Part shown: in pieces, positions 1 to 6,328 of the stretch
Layout: every line of letters starts with the position of its first letter
Position numbering within the stretch: position 1 is the first letter of the stretch
Assembly (NCBI GenBank): GCA_013695855.1
Contig: JACCZR010000168.1
Coordinates: 1 to 29,811, forward strand
Source: Thermoleophilaceae bacterium
Lineage (GTDB): Bacteria > Actinomycetota > Thermoleophilia > Solirubrobacterales > Thermoleophilaceae
DNA length: 29,811 nt
Reading direction: 5' to 3'
Notes under the pieces: model-generated
Database searches by the model: none
The model's input: the letters and a program-made list of their open reading frames with translations, nothing else
Told to the model about the DNA's origin: nothing
Translations under genes and position numbers: made by a program

Positions 1-645
1 GCCCGCCACCTGGCCCAGCGCGCGATGCGCGAGGAGGGTCAGGTGCGCCGCCGAGTCGCAGAGGCGATCCACGACGGACCAGTGCAGGAGCTCATCGCGC
101 TCGACATGATGCTGGCCTCTGCTCGCCAGGCGCTCGCGTCCGGGGACCACCAGCGCGGCGGCGAGCTGCTCGGAGAGGCCCGCGAGGCGACCGCGCGAAA
201 CGTGCGCCTCCTGCGCGAAGAGCTCGTCGAGCTCGGCCCCTACGCGTTCGAGCAGGCCAACTACGAGGCCGCACTGGAGCGCTGCGTCCCGATCTGGAGG
301 CGCCGCTATGGCCTCGACCTCAGGCTGGCGATCGAGCGCATCGCGCTGGCTCCCGAGGTGGCCGGCGAGCTGTTTCGCATCACCCAAGAGGCCGTGGCCA
401 ACGCCGGGCGTCACGCCGAGGCGCAGATCGTCTCGATCAGCCTGCGCACGGTCGGAGTCATCGTCGAGCTGCGCGTGGCCGACGACGGGCACGGCTTCGA
501 AGGCGACCCGCTCGCCGATCCCGAAGCCGGCCACCTCGGCCTGATGAGCATCCGCGAACGGGCCGAGCTGCTGGGTGGCGCGCTCGAGCTCGAGAGCTCG
601 GAGCGCGGCACGAAGCTCGTAGTCCGGGTGCCATTCCCGAGCTAG
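1..645 (+). CDS. Sensor histidine kinase, C-terminal part (5' truncated by window edge)
   Basis: The reading frame is open from base 1, so the true start lies outside the window; the first ATG (25) is internal. The visible part holds a HisKA_3-type dimerisation and phosphoacceptor helix with an H-box (VAEAIHDGPVQEL), followed by a HATPase_c domain with N-box (ITQEAVANAGRH), G1 (VADDGHGF) and G2 (GHLGLMSIRERAELLGG) and a final GTKLVVRVPF strand. This is the NarL/DegS-type two-component kinase family, which autophosphorylates on His and passes phosphate to a LuxR-type response regulator. The sensory region (PAS, GAF or membrane) is not visible. No response regulator follows, so the partner is either upstream of the window or encoded elsewhere. 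The gene is convergent with the SRPBCC gene and separated from it by a strong hairpin. Confidence 0.9.
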   Translation, partial: ARHLAQRAMREEGQVRRRVAEAIHDGPVQELIALDMMLASARQALASGDHQRGGELLGEAREATARNVRLLREELVELGPYAFEQANYEAALERCVPIWRRRYGLDLRLAIERIALAPEVAGELFRITQEAVANAGRHAEAQIVSISLRTVGVIVELRVADDGHGFEGDPLADPEAGHLGLMSIRERAELLGGALELESSERGTKLVVRVPFPS

Positions 646-647
646 CG

Positions 648-689
648 CGACAGGCGGAGACCCCGCCGCGCGGGATCTCCGCCGTGTCG
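648..689. terminator. Extended hairpin between convergent genes, probable bidirectional terminator
   Basis: It starts 3 bp after the kinase stop and ends 4 bp before the SRPBCC stop. The arms are CGACA (648-652) with TGTCG (685-689), and GGCGGAGA (653-660) with TCTCCGCC (676-683), with one unpaired G between them; a further CCC/GGG can pair inside. There is no U-tract, so this would be a GC-hairpin terminator or RNA end-protecting structure rather than a classical intrinsic terminator. Confidence 0.55.
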
Positions 690-692
690 AGC

Positions 693-1190
693 TCAGTGCA
701 CGAACGAGTCGCCGGTCTCGAGAAGCGTCTTGAGGCTGCTGAGCACGAAGCTCCATCCGCCCCCCGCGCCCTGATCCTCCATCTCACCCGCGAGCAACCC
801 AGCTGTGCCCGGTGCGCCCTCGAGCTCGTGAACCACGGTGAGCTTGGAGACACCTCCATCGCGCTCGACGATCTCGTAGGTGAGCCGGGTGAACCCCTCT
901 TCCGCCATGTCGGAATTCATGACCATGCGCCACGTCTGGACGAGCTTGCGGGGCGGGTCGGCCTCGATGACCTCGCCGTCCACGGCCACCTCCGGGGCCC
1001 CCTGCGCCCTCATCTCCTCGCTGGTGAGCCCTCGGTACGCGCCGCCGGGGCGCAGGTCGTACTCGGAGCGGCCGCCGTATCCGAACCTCTCCGTCCACTC
1101 CGGCCGGGTGATCGCGTCCCAGATCGCCTGGGGCGCTGCCTTGATGTACACGTTGTACACCTGGGTCGTCGTCTCGGTCATCGTGTTCAT
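693..1190 (-). CDS. SRPBCC / AHSA1-family protein
   Basis: The 165-aa protein has the START/Bet v1-like fold signature of the activator of Hsp90 ATPase homologue 1 (AHSA1) family: an N-terminal strand and helix (VYIKAAPQAIWDAITRPEW), a central YDLRPGG stretch, the EVIEADPPRKLVQTW segment, and a long C-terminal helix (GGWSFVLSSLKTLLETG). Such proteins bind hydrophobic ligands; their physiological ligand is usually unknown. The start ATG overlaps the stop of the upstream ArsR gene by ATGA, so the two are translationally coupled. ArsR-SRPBCC pairs are a recurrent actinobacterial module in which the regulator controls its own operon. The function beyond that cannot be read from the sequence. Confidence 0.88.
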   Translation of the reverse strand: MNTMTETTTQVYNVYIKAAPQAIWDAITRPEWTERFGYGGRSEYDLRPGGAYRGLTSEEMRAQGAPEVAVDGEVIEADPPRKLVQTWRMVMNSDMAEEGFTRLTYEIVERDGGVSKLTVVHELEGAPGTAGLLAGEMEDQGAGGGWSFVLSSLKTLLETGDSFVH

Positions 1191-1507
1191 TTCCTTTCCT
1201 CCAGTTCGCTCTTGAGCTCAGTGAGCGCCGACACTCGGCGCTCGGTGTACTTGTCGATCCACCGGTCGTGGATCAGCCGAATCGGCACCGGGTTCAGGAA
1301 GTGCAGCTTCTCCCGACCCGACTTTCGTGCCGCCACGAGTCCCGCCTCCTCCAGCACGCGCAGGTGCTTCATCACCCCGAAGCGAGTCATGTCCAGCTCG
1401 GACTCGAGCTCGGTGAGCGTGCGGCCGTCACGCACGAAGAGCCGGTCGAGCAGGAAGCGACGCGTCGGATCTGCGAGCGCTTTGAAGACGAGGTCGTCGT
1501 CAGCCAT
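1187..1507 (-). CDS. ArsR-family transcriptional regulator (autoregulated)
   Basis: The 106-aa protein is one winged helix-turn-helix domain: KALADPTRRFLLDRL as the entry helix, TLTELESELDMTRFGVMKHLRVLEEAGLV as the recognition helix-turn-helix, and GREKLHFLNPVPIR as the wing. No metal-binding Cys cluster (such as ELCVCDL) is present, so it is unlikely to sense arsenite or cadmium the classical way. It belongs to the subgroup paired with SRPBCC proteins. The start ATG lies at +1 or +2 of the promoter predicted just upstream, so the mRNA is probably leaderless, and an inverted repeat inside the promoter spacer is the likely operator for autorepression. Confidence 0.9.
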   Translation of the reverse strand: MADDDLVFKALADPTRRFLLDRLFVRDGRTLTELESELDMTRFGVMKHLRVLEEAGLVAARKSGREKLHFLNPVPIRLIHDRWIDKYTERRVSALTELKSELEERK

Positions 1508-1514
1508 GAACAGG

Positions 1515-1544
1515 ACTATAGGTGACTAAAAGGTCACATGTCAA
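1515..1544 (-). promoter_or_regulatory. Promoter and operator of the arsR-SRPBCC operon
   Basis: Read on the minus strand, a perfect -35 (TTGACA, 1544-1539) is followed by an 18-bp spacer and a -10 of TATAGT (1520-1515). The spacer contains the perfect inverted repeat GTGAC-6 nt-GTCAC (1522-1537), placed where a bound ArsR dimer would block RNA polymerase. Seven bases separate the -10 from the ATG, so the transcript is predicted to begin at or one base before the start codon. This is the best promoter match seen in the window. Confidence 0.75.
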
Positions 1545-1720
1545 CCCGTGCAGCTTCGGAGACCCAAGTTCCGGGCACGGCCGACCGCATCGCCTGGACC
1601 CTCGGCACCGGGCCCGCCCAACACGAGGTCGTTGCCAGAGCCTCCTTGGCCGCGGTCTGCGCCGGTACTTAGATCGATGCAGTCGTTTCCTGCTAAGGCA
1701 TCGACGACGTCGTCGCCGGC
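1541..1720 (-). pseudogene. Remnant of an RTX-like calcium-binding repeat protein (C-terminal end)
   Basis: Translation on the minus strand from about 1720 to the TGA at 1541-1543 gives AGDDVVDALAGNDCIDLSTG followed by GGSGNDLVLGG and a short tail ending SCTG. GDD..D.L.GND and GGSGNDLVLGG are the nonapeptide signature of hemolysin-type (RTX) calcium-binding repeats. No start codon or secretion signal belongs to it; upstream in this frame the sequence runs into the coding region of the HDOD gene on another frame. Only about 60 residues remain, so it looks like the decayed end of a secreted repeat protein. Its stop codon lies inside the -35 box of the arsR promoter. The alternative is chance resemblance, since GND-like repeats are low in complexity. 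Confidence 0.45.
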
Positions 1721-1731
1721 CTTCGGCCTCG

Positions 1732-2790
1732 CTAGAGCCAGCCGCGCTCGGTGGCTATCAGCACCGCCTGCGCGCGGTCCACCGCTCCGAGCTTCGCGTA
1801 GGTGTTGTGCAGGTGCGTGCGCACCGTGGAGGTCGAGAGGTCGAGCTCGTGGGCGATCTGCTTGTAGACCTTGCCCTCGGCCAGGCGCTTGAGCACCTCT
1901 ACCTCGCGTGAGGAGAGCGGGCACGGGTCCACGTTGCGCTTGGCCTGCCCGTTGCCCTGCGGCAGCTCGTACATGACCGAGCGAAGCTGGTCGCCACTCA
2001 GGCCCAGCGCTCTGGCCGCCTTGAGCAGCTCGCGGGGGTCAACCTGCTGGCCGTGGCCGTAGTGGGCGAGCATGTCGGCGAGGCGCACCAACGCGGCTTC
2101 GCCCTCGGCATCTTCGGAGTGATGGCGCTCGATGGCGGCGGCCAAGCGGTTGGGCAGACTCCAGCGGCGGGCCAGCACCCCGCCGACCAGGGCGTGGTCG
2201 ACCCCCAGCTCGCGGCGCTCGCGCCTGATGCGCTCCTCGGGAGTGCGCGCCTCGCCGTGGATCTGGGAGGGGTAGGCGGAGTAGGAGTGCACGAGCACGA
2301 GCTTCCCCACGTCGTGCAGCAGGGCGGAGACCAGCAGCTCGTCGCGGTCGGGGTACTCGAGCACGCGCGCCACGCGGTCGGCCGCCGATTGAGTGGCCAC
2401 GGCGTGGAGCCGGAAGCGCTCGGGCGCGTTGTCCCAGCCCGGCGAGCGCTCGAAGAAGTCAAAGGTGGCGGCTCGCGAAACCAGGGCCTCGACCCCCTCG
2501 GGGCTCAGCGCCTCAACAGCCTGGGGGATGCTGGCTATCTTGCCGCGCTTTCGGCCCGCCAGGCGGTTGGCCATGCGCAGGACGGTGATCACCAGAGAAC
2601 AGTCGGACTCGACGGCGGCCACGACGTCCCCGGTGTTCGGGTTGTCGTCGCGCACCACGGAGAGCACCCGGTTGCGGGACTCGGCCAGCGCCGGGAAACC
2701 CTCGAGCGCGTCGAACGCGGCGGTCAGCCGGCGCCCATGGCCCTCGTTGTGGCGCCGGCCGAAGGCATCCGACGGCACCGTGTGTGTCAT
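1732..2790 (-). CDS. HDOD domain protein with C-terminal LuxR-type HTH
   Basis: An HDOD domain (about residues 20-215) carries the degenerate HD-like motif HDVGKLVLVHSYSA and a second His segment AAIERHHSE. It is followed by a linker and a complete LuxR/GerE helix-turn-helix (CPLSSREVEVLKRLAEGK...TVRTHLHNTYAKLG, about residues 290-350). HDOD domains are usually non-catalytic signalling modules; here the output is plainly DNA binding. There is no receiver domain. ATG 2790 is preceded by GGAAG at good spacing; ATG 2802, four codons upstream in frame, is the alternative start. The protein is about 352 aa. Target genes cannot be inferred from the neighbours. Confidence 0.85.
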   Translation of the reverse strand: MTHTVPSDAFGRRHNEGHGRRLTAAFDALEGFPALAESRNRVLSVVRDDNPNTGDVVAAVESDCSLVITVLRMANRLAGRKRGKIASIPQAVEALSPEGVEALVSRAATFDFFERSPGWDNAPERFRLHAVATQSAADRVARVLEYPDRDELLVSALLHDVGKLVLVHSYSAYPSQIHGEARTPEERIRRERRELGVDHALVGGVLARRWSLPNRLAAAIERHHSEDAEGEAALVRLADMLAHYGHGQQVDPRELLKAARALGLSGDQLRSVMYELPQGNGQAKRNVDPCPLSSREVEVLKRLAEGKVYKQIAHELDLSTSTVRTHLHNTYAKLGAVDRAQAVLIATERGWL

Positions 2791-2994
2791 TGCAGCTTCC
2801 ATTGGAGAACTCGCTGTGGGTATCGGCAGATGGGAGCGGGAGATTGAATCGGCGGGCCGGGTCGCGCAGCTCGGCCCTATGGAGGTTGGGCGGGCATGAA
2901 ACCGGCACCGGCTCGGGCTCTCGCTCGCCGACGACCTGGGCCACCGTTCGGCTTCCAGGCGGCTGACGCTCGAGATCGTGGAGTAGCGCCGCCG

Positions 2995-4251
2995 CTACCC
3001 GCGGGCACGCTCGAGGGCAGCGTCAATGCGGTCCAGGGTCTCTTCCCGGCCCAGCACCGCGACCGACTCGAAGATGCCGGGAGAGACCGTCGTGCCGCTG
3101 ATCGCCACCCGCAGGGGCTGAAAGACCTCCTTGGGCTTTACCCCCAGGCGTTCCACGACGCCCCTCAGCGCCCTCTCCACCCCGGCGATGTCGAATGGGT
3201 CCGCCGTCTCGATCGACTCGCGGGCCGCTTCGAGGCGCTCTGCGGCGCCGTCGCCCATCACCTTGCCCCAGGCCTTGTCGTCGAAGGGCTGGCGCTCGAC
3301 CAAGAAGGCCGCGAGTGTCCAGAAGTCCTCGAGCGTCTGCATCTTCTCCTGCGCGATGCCCACGGCGCTGGCGAGGCCGGCCTGCCCGTGGCGCTCCTCG
3401 AGGATCTCGGTGAGACGCTCGGGTGCGAGCTCGCGCAGGTAGCGGCCGTTCATCCAGCGCAGCTTCTGCTCGTCGAAGACGGCCGCTGACTTGGTGACCC
3501 GGTCCAGCGAGAAGCCCTCGACCAGCTGCTCGGTGGACAGGAACGTGGTCGTCTCGTCAAGCCCCCAGCCCAGCAGCGCGATGTAATTGCGAACCGCCTC
3601 AGGCAGGTAGCCGGAGTCGCGCAACTCCTGCACCGAGGCCGCGCCGTGGCGCTTGGAGAGCTTCTTGTTGTCGGGGCCAAGGAGCAGCGGCAGGTGGGCA
3701 TAGGCCGGCGGATCGACGCCCAGGGCCTTCAGCACCATCACCTGGCGCGGGGTGTTGGAGAGGTGGTCCTCGCCGCGGACCACGTGGGTGATCTGCATGT
3801 CGAGGTCGTCGACGGCGACGGCGAGGTTGTAGAGGGGGCTCCCGTCCGAGCGGGCCACCACGAAGTCCTTGATCCCCGAGTGCGGGAAGCGCACCTCGCC
3901 GCGGATCTCGTCCTGCACCACGGTCTCCCCCTCGGGGTCCACACGCAGGCGGACCGCGCCCTCGTCGCGGTAGGCGTGACCGTCGTCGAGCAGGCGCTCG
4001 ATGGCCTCGTGATGGCGCGGGAGCTGCTCGGCCTGCGAGAAGGGCCCCTCGTCCCATTCGAGCTCGAGCCAGCGCAGGCCGTCGAGGATCTGCTCCACGT
4101 TCTCCGGCGTCGAGCGCTCGCGGTCGGTGTCCTCGATCCGCAGGACGAGCTCGCCGCCCGAGCCACGGGCCAGAAGCCAGTTGTACAGTGCCGTCCGCGC
4201 GCCGCCGATATGCAGGACCCCGGTGGGCGACGGTGCGAACCTCACCCGCAT
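2995..4251 (-). CDS. gltX: Glutamyl-tRNA synthetase (compact form)
   Basis: This class I aminoacyl-tRNA synthetase charges tRNA-Glu. The Rossmann fold carries RFAPSPTGVLHIGGARTAL with the HIGH-type motif at residues 14-17, and KLSKRHG (197-203) is the KMSKS-type loop. ITHVVRGEDHLSNTPRQ is the family signature. The C-terminal anticodon-binding part ends in a normal-looking AISGTTVSPGIFESVAVLG segment, so the gene is complete. At 418 aa it is shorter than the usual 460-490. The missing length lies in the connective-peptide region: GHAYR (91-95) is followed almost at once by the EGAVRLRV strand, without the usual insert, which carries a Cys cluster in many species. The ATG sits one base from a 62-bp tandem repeat and shows no ribosome binding site. 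Confidence 0.95.
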   Translation of the reverse strand: MRVRFAPSPTGVLHIGGARTALYNWLLARGSGGELVLRIEDTDRERSTPENVEQILDGLRWLELEWDEGPFSQAEQLPRHHEAIERLLDDGHAYRDEGAVRLRVDPEGETVVQDEIRGEVRFPHSGIKDFVVARSDGSPLYNLAVAVDDLDMQITHVVRGEDHLSNTPRQVMVLKALGVDPPAYAHLPLLLGPDNKKLSKRHGAASVQELRDSGYLPEAVRNYIALLGWGLDETTTFLSTEQLVEGFSLDRVTKSAAVFDEQKLRWMNGRYLRELAPERLTEILEERHGQAGLASAVGIAQEKMQTLEDFWTLAAFLVERQPFDDKAWGKVMGDGAAERLEAARESIETADPFDIAGVERALRGVVERLGVKPKEVFQPLRVAISGTTVSPGIFESVAVLGREETLDRIDAALERARG

Positions 4252-4375
4252 GTTTACGCGAGACGTGATGTCGAGAGATTGGTCGAAACCGCGGGGCGGG
4301 ACGCCCCGCGGGGGTTTACGCGAGACGTGATGTCGAGAGCTTGGTCGAAACCGCGGGGCGGGACGCCCCGCGGGG
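4252..4375. repeat. Two tandem copies of a 62-bp repeat, each with a perfect 10-bp hairpin
   Basis: Copy 1 is 4252-4313 and copy 2 is 4314-4375. They differ at one base (A at 4279 versus C at 4341). Each ends in a perfect palindrome CCGCGGGGCG-GGA-CGCCCCGCGG (4289-4311 and 4351-4373). Together they fill almost the whole 135-bp gap between the divergent gltX and nfo start codons, so promoters or 5' leaders of both genes must lie within or at the edges of the repeats. Confidence 0.95.
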
Positions 4376-4386
4376 GTAATCGCTGA

Positions 4387-5253
4387 ATGCTAGTCGGCGC
4401 CCACGTGTCCTCTTCCGGCGGCCTTGTGGCCGCTCACGAGCGCGCCGTGGAGCGTGGTTGCGAGTCGATGCAGGTCTGGGGCCAGTCGCCGCGGACGTGG
4501 AAGGCGACGCTGCCCAAGGAGGCCGACGTACGTGAGTTCCGCGACCTGATGGCCGAGGGCCCCGTCGAGGCCGTGGTGATCCACGCCGTCTATCTCATCA
4601 ACAGCGCCTCGCAGGACGCCGAGCTGCGGCGCAGGTCGCTCGCCTCGCTCACCCACACCCTCCGGCTGGGCGACCTGATCGGCGCCTCCGGGGTGATCCT
4701 GCACCCCGGCTCGTCCAAGGGCGAGCCGGTAGAGGACGCGCTGCCGCGGGTGGCCCAGATCCTGCGCGAGGGGCTGGACGAGTCGAACTCGTGCCCGCTG
4801 CTCCTGGAGAACACCGCCGGGACCGGCGACACCCTCGGGCGGTCCTTCGAGGAGCTCTCCGAGCTGGTCCGCCTCTGCCGCGGGCGCAAGCGGCTCGGCG
4901 TATGCCTGGACTCGTGCCACATGCTGGCCTCGGGCTTCGACATCCGCACGGCGGACAAGCTTGCGGAGGTGATCGACCGCTGCGAGGAAGTGGTGGGCGC
5001 CGGGCGCGTGCGCTGCCTGCACATCAACGACTCCAAGGCCCCGCTGGGCTCCAACCGCGACCGCCACGCATCGCCCGGCGACGGCGAGCTCGGCCCCCGC
5101 GGCTGCGCGGCTTTCATCACCGAGCCGCGCTTCGAGGGGCTACCGGGAATCTTCGAGGGCCCGGGCAAGGCAGGGAAGGGCGCCATGAAGGAGGACGTGG
5201 ACCGGCTGAAGGAGCTGCGGCGCACGGGCCGCCGCTCGCGCCGCCGCCGTTGA
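4387..5253 (+). CDS. nfo: Deoxyribonuclease IV (AP endonuclease, EndoIV family)
   Basis: The 288-aa protein is a TIM-barrel AP endonuclease that cleaves 5' of abasic sites in base excision repair. All nine metal ligands expected for three zinc ions can be placed: H66, H106 (LHPGSSKG), E141 (LLLENTAGTG), D175 and H178 (CLDSCHMLASGFD), H212 (HINDSK), D225 and H227 (NRDRH) and E257 (GIFEGPG). MQVWGQSPRTWKA replaces the usual MQIFTRNP type of segment. The protein ends in a basic tail (RRTGRRSRRRR). The start follows the tandem repeat by 11 bases. The upstream GGGGG belongs to the repeat hairpin, so initiation may be sensitive to that structure. Confidence 0.94.
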   Translation: MLVGAHVSSSGGLVAAHERAVERGCESMQVWGQSPRTWKATLPKEADVREFRDLMAEGPVEAVVIHAVYLINSASQDAELRRRSLASLTHTLRLGDLIGASGVILHPGSSKGEPVEDALPRVAQILREGLDESNSCPLLLENTAGTGDTLGRSFEELSELVRLCRGRKRLGVCLDSCHMLASGFDIRTADKLAEVIDRCEEVVGAGRVRCLHINDSKAPLGSNRDRHASPGDGELGPRGCAAFITEPRFEGLPGIFEGPGKAGKGAMKEDVDRLKELRRTGRRSRRRR

Positions 5254-5350
5254 CCACGGACCGAAACCCGGTTACCTTCGACGCCTGCTCCGGCGAGGGA
5301 GAGCACACGGCAACGACGTCCTCGCTCCCTGCACGGGCGGGACCCCCACC

Positions 5351-5761
5351 GTGACGAGCACCGACACCATCATGGTCTCCGAGCCCCCGGCGGAGAACGC
5401 CAAGCTCCAGGTACGAGGACCGCTTCGAGGCGCCGGCCCCCTCCCTGTTCGAGGTGGCCGAGGAACTGGTCGCGCTGGGCGTGCCACTGCGCCACGCCCT
5501 CGCCGTGGTGGGCAAGGTGCGCGACAGCTCGCGGACCATCGCGCGGGAGTTCGTCCGCCTCTCGTCCACGACGTGGTAAAGCCCTTCGAGGCCGAGGGCC
5601 TGCCCGCCGAGCGCTGGCCCGACATCGTGCGGGCCATCGAGCGCCTGCGCCCGATGTCCGCCCAGGTCGTGCTCGCCGTCTACCAGCTGACGATGACCGC
5701 CGAGGTCGAACGCGAGAGCCCGAAGATCGTCGAGCGCCTCACGACGGGTCGGGGCCGCTGA
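5351..5761 (+). pseudogene. Disrupted MerR-type transcriptional regulator (effector half, HTH missing)
   Basis: A short N-terminus starts at GTG 5351 (MTSTDTIMVSEPPAENAKLQ). At about 5411 the coding sense jumps to another frame, which reads RYEDRFEAPAPSLFEVAEEL and continues to EFVRL before a stop at 5577. At about 5562 it jumps back to the first frame, FVHDVVKPFEAEGLPAERW...AIERLRPMSAQVVLAVYQL, to the TGA at 5759. Joined, this resembles the helical effector domain of large actinobacterial MerR regulators (GVPL...FV.LF..HV..P....GLP...RLRP). The N-terminal MerR helix-turn-helix is absent, apparently deleted at the first jump. The second jump is repaired by adding one T in CTCTCGTC (CTCTTCGTC). 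It is either a pseudogene or partly an assembly error. Confidence 0.6.
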
Positions 5762-5800
5762 CGCGGCCCTAAGCGGCGTAGCCGCGAGGCACCGTTCAGC

Positions 5801-6238
5801 CTAGCTGCTCATCCAGGCGCGGGGGCCCGGCCCGCGGCGGCCCAGGCGGTCGTCGGGGTTGGCCAGCGCACAGCGGTCGAGCGACAGACAGCCGCACCCG
5901 ATGCACTCGGTGAGCCCGTCGCGCAGGCGCTCGAGCTCCTCGATGCGCTCGTCGATGCGGGCTCGCCACCCCTGCGAGAGCTTCGCCCAGTCCCCGCGCC
6001 CCGGCGTGCGGTCTCCGGGTAGACGTTCGAGCTCGCCGCCGATCTCGTCGAGCGTCAGGCCTATGCGCTGGGCGAAGACGATGAAGGCGACCCGCCTCAG
6101 CACCGCGCGGGGATAGCGACGGTGAGCCGCGCCAGTCCGCTCAGAGGTGATCAGGCCGCGGTCCTCGTAGTAGCGCAGGGCCGAGGTGGCCACCCCGCTG
6201 CGGGAGGCGACCTCTCCGATGGTCAGCGGTTCGGGCAC
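5801..6238 (-). CDS. soxR: Redox-sensitive transcriptional activator SoxR
   Basis: The 145-aa MerR-family protein has an N-terminal winged helix-turn-helix (LTIGEVASRSGVATSALRYYEDRGL), a dimerisation helix (RIDERIEELERLRDGL), and the SoxR-specific [2Fe-2S] cluster motif CIGCGCLSLDRC with C112, C115, C117 and C123. In actinobacteria SoxR responds mainly to redox-active compounds rather than to superoxide itself. GTG 6238 is preceded by GAAGG at 6-nt spacing. A near-palindrome resembling a SoxR box overlaps the ribosome binding site. No obvious target such as an exporter or oxidoreductase lies adjacent; the upstream neighbour is a Cys-rich protein on the same strand, 90 bp away. Confidence 0.94.
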   Translation of the reverse strand: MPEPLTIGEVASRSGVATSALRYYEDRGLITSERTGAAHRRYPRAVLRRVAFIVFAQRIGLTLDEIGGELERLPGDRTPGRGDWAKLSQGWRARIDERIEELERLRDGLTECIGCGCLSLDRCALANPDDRLGRRGPGPRAWMSS

Positions 6239-6245
6239 GGCAGGC

Positions 6246-6263
6246 CTTCAAGCGTACTCGAAC
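6246..6263. promoter_or_regulatory. Possible SoxR/MerR-type operator
   Basis: The plus strand reads CTTCAAG-CGTA-CTCGAAC. The inner TTCAAG-4-CTCGAA is a 6-4-6 palindrome with one mismatch. The half-sites and the 4-bp centre resemble the SoxR consensus CCTCAAG-4-CTTGAGG. It lies 8-25 bp upstream of the soxR start and overlaps its ribosome binding site. No -35/-10 pair straddles it, so repression rather than MerR-type activation would be expected if it is real. Confidence 0.35.
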
Positions 6264-6328
6264 CCCAACCGGTCGTTTCGCGCACAGCGGCGCCGGCTGA
6301 GGCGCGACCCTCAGGGCACGAGGTCCGC

